A DNA stretch of 64,000 nucleotides from contig NZ_QAOJ01000013.1 in assembly GCF_003050835.1 (NCBI RefSeq), positions 107,050-171,049 on the forward strand. Direction: 5' to 3'. Source of the stretch: Pseudomonas sp. GV071. GTDB taxonomy: Bacteria > Pseudomonadota > Gammaproteobacteria > Pseudomonadales > Pseudomonadaceae. The translations under genes were made by a program, and so were the position numbers. The notes below the pieces were generated by a model. It made no database searches and was not told the origin of the DNA. It was given only the letters and a program-made list of their open reading frames with translations. Positions 63,256 through 64,000 of the stretch are shown in pieces (the stretch's first letter is position 1; each line of letters opens with the position of its first letter).

Positions 63256-63550
63256 CTGCCAGTTCGTTTGGTTTGGTGGTGTTCTTCTTTGTCGCGTGCG
63301 CTGAGCGTTTTGTTTCGCGCCTTACGCGCGAGTATCTTTTTCCAGTCGATGAAAAAGACACCAAAAAATCTCGCCCCCACCTTGGGTTTTCACTGCGTGA
63401 AAACTACCCTCGTTCCATCGTTGCTCCGGGGGCACGCCACGACGGGCCGTCCCTGGCCCATCGTGCCTCTCGCGGCATCCCTGCCGCTCAACCCCCTCCA
63501 CAACGATTCCACTCGGCCTGCGCTCAAGGGGCGGGCAGATCAAGATCAAA
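63256..63550 (-). repeat. Non-coding GGA-hairpin repeat, copy A (minus orientation)
   Basis: No credible gene; short frames here read as low-complexity. Read on the minus strand, 63400-63545 aligns with copy B (63770-63930). It contains a hairpin GGGCC-AGGGAC-GGCCC (63444-63459), extended by CACGA/TCGTG after one mismatch, plus further GGA triplets. Confidence 0.65.
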
Positions 63551-63588
63551 AGCCAGATCAACGGCAAATCAACTGCCCCTCACCCCAA

Positions 63589-63612
63589 CCCTCTCCCGCA
63601 AGCGGGAGAGGG
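63589..63612. repeat. Perfect CCCTCTCCCGC palindrome
   Basis: An 11-bp perfect stem CCCTCTCCCGC/GCGGGAGAGGG with a two-base loop. Same family as the cluster at 32784-32896. Confidence 0.8.
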
Positions 63613-63621
63613 GGCCGATCT

Positions 63622-63757
63622 TCGTAGGAGCGATCTTGCTCGCGAATCCTGGAAAAGCTAGTCGAGAATTGTGTTTGCAGGGTTCGCCAGCACTTTAGCC
63701 GCGGCGCTCTTGATCTCCTTTTCCAGGAATCGAGGCTTCAGCCTCGAGTTTTTGATT
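63622..63757. repeat. REP/REPIN-like element
   Basis: A REP arm GTAGGAGCGATCTTGCTCGC begins near 63624. TCCTGGAAAAG (63647-63657) is matched by the inverted CTTTTCCAGGA (63718-63728), and a second small hairpin CGAGGC-TTCA-GCCTCG follows at 63731-63747. The layout is two hairpins facing each other across about 60 bp. Confidence 0.65.
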
Positions 63758-63769
63758 TGCTGGCTGTTG

Positions 63770-63930
63770 ATCTAGCTGTTGATCTTGATCCACCCGCCCC
63801 GTTAGCGAAGGCCGAGTGCAGGCGCTGAGTAAGGGGTTGAGCGGCCGGGAGCCGCGAAAGGCAAAGACAGGCCAAGGATGGCCTGTTTTGCCGGCCCCTG
63901 GAGCAGCGCCGGAAGGAGCAACCGTGTTTC
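63770..63930 (+). repeat. Non-coding GGA-hairpin repeat, copy B (plus orientation)
   Basis: Diverged inverted copy of copy A. A strong hairpin at 63860-63892 pairs GGCAAA and ACAGGCCA with TGGCCTGT and TTTGCC around an AGGA loop, one bulged base. Further GGA triplets follow (CTGGAGC, CGGAAGGAGC). It lies immediately downstream of the transposase fragment. Confidence 0.65.
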
Positions 63931-63933
63931 AAA

Positions 63934-64000
63934 TCAAGCTTTATTCGCATCGAAATGGGTCTGGTCACGGAGCATGGCGTTCAGGATCACTAGCAGCTTG
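63934..64000 (-). CDS. IS110-family-like transposase, C-terminal end only (runs off window)
   Basis: The last 22 codons on the minus strand read KLLVILNAMLRDQTHFDANKA and stop at 63934-63936. This resembles the C-terminus of IS110/IS1111 transposases. The rest lies beyond the window. IS110-type elements in pseudomonads often sit in REP sequences, and a REP lies 180 bp away. Confidence 0.6.
   Translation of the reverse strand, partial: KLLVILNAMLRDQTHFDANKA

Noticed and set aside
63268..63698. Plus-strand frames of 119-141 codons after magF
   Set aside because: They lie wholly in repeats and hairpins, are Pro/Arg/Ser-rich and lack a ribosome binding site.
63738..63968. 76-codon minus-strand frame at the right end
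   Set aside because: Overlaps the repeat copy B and the transposase end in a different frame.

Overview
The window is a chromosomal segment of a Pseudomonas species. The evidence is gene content and order: petB-petC-sspA-sspB, then dolP-like/gmhA/yraN/lpoA, rsmI-rnpB, the complete dcw cluster from mraZ to lpxC, dciA/secA, argJ, yajQ, mscS, ampG, fxsA-groESL and colRS. As far as I recall the P. aeruginosa PAO1 map, this follows the PA4430-to-PA4380 region in reverse. Pseudomonas REP hairpins (GTAGGAGCGG type) and GC-rich codon usage agree. The species cannot be fixed from the sequence alone.

Layout. 1-2914: 3' part of the cytochrome bc1 operon and the stringent starvation proteins, closed by a bidirectional terminator. 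2927-6418 (minus): dolP-like, gmhA, yraN, lpoA, the same order as E. coli yraP-diaA-yraN-lpoA, with rsmI divergent. 7416-7810: rnpB. 8017-25992: one tightly packed division and wall cluster (mraZ rsmH ftsL ftsI murE murF mraY murD ftsW murG murC ddlB ftsQ ftsA ftsZ lpxC), with a strong promoter and a three-box MraZ operator at its head and many 1-14 nt overlaps. 26170-33479: dciA, secA, argJ, a glutathione transferase, a Nudix-ThiE fusion and a PduO-type cobalamin adenosyltransferase. 33482-39344: a sensor kinase, panE-like gene, a REC-GGDEF protein with a degraded active-site motif, yajQ and mscS. 39340-48428: ampG, an alkyltransferase-like protein, a DUF481 protein, an SDR, hugZ-like, fxsA, groESL and a PAP2 protein. 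48603-52772: colRS, an inaA-like LPS kinase, a tiny secreted or membrane protein and an AEC transporter.

52847-63246 is the most distinctive block: a six-gene operon matching the magA-magF (yfaP/yfaQ/yfaT/yfaS/yfaA) bacterial alpha-2-macroglobulin system. Reading the proteins directly suggests more wall chemistry than the DUF labels convey. MagC has an NlpC/P60-like Cys...PGDLIFF...His pattern. MagE combines an SxxK motif, a SpoIID-like segment and a C-terminal HEYLH (HExxH) motif. The leader has a GGA-loop hairpin plus a GGA at the ribosome binding site, as expected for RsmA control. The right end (63247-64000) is repeat-rich non-coding DNA ending in the 3' end of an IS110-like transposase.

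The main unexplained signal is a family of four intergenic elements (26008, 38195, 42855, 47496). All are on the plus strand and downstream of plus-strand genes. They share a conserved loop core around TTGGCTACAGCCAA, while the long flanking arms differ in sequence but stay complementary, so they covary. A second structured pair, two diverged inverted copies of a GGA-loop hairpin repeat, lies next to the transposase fragment.
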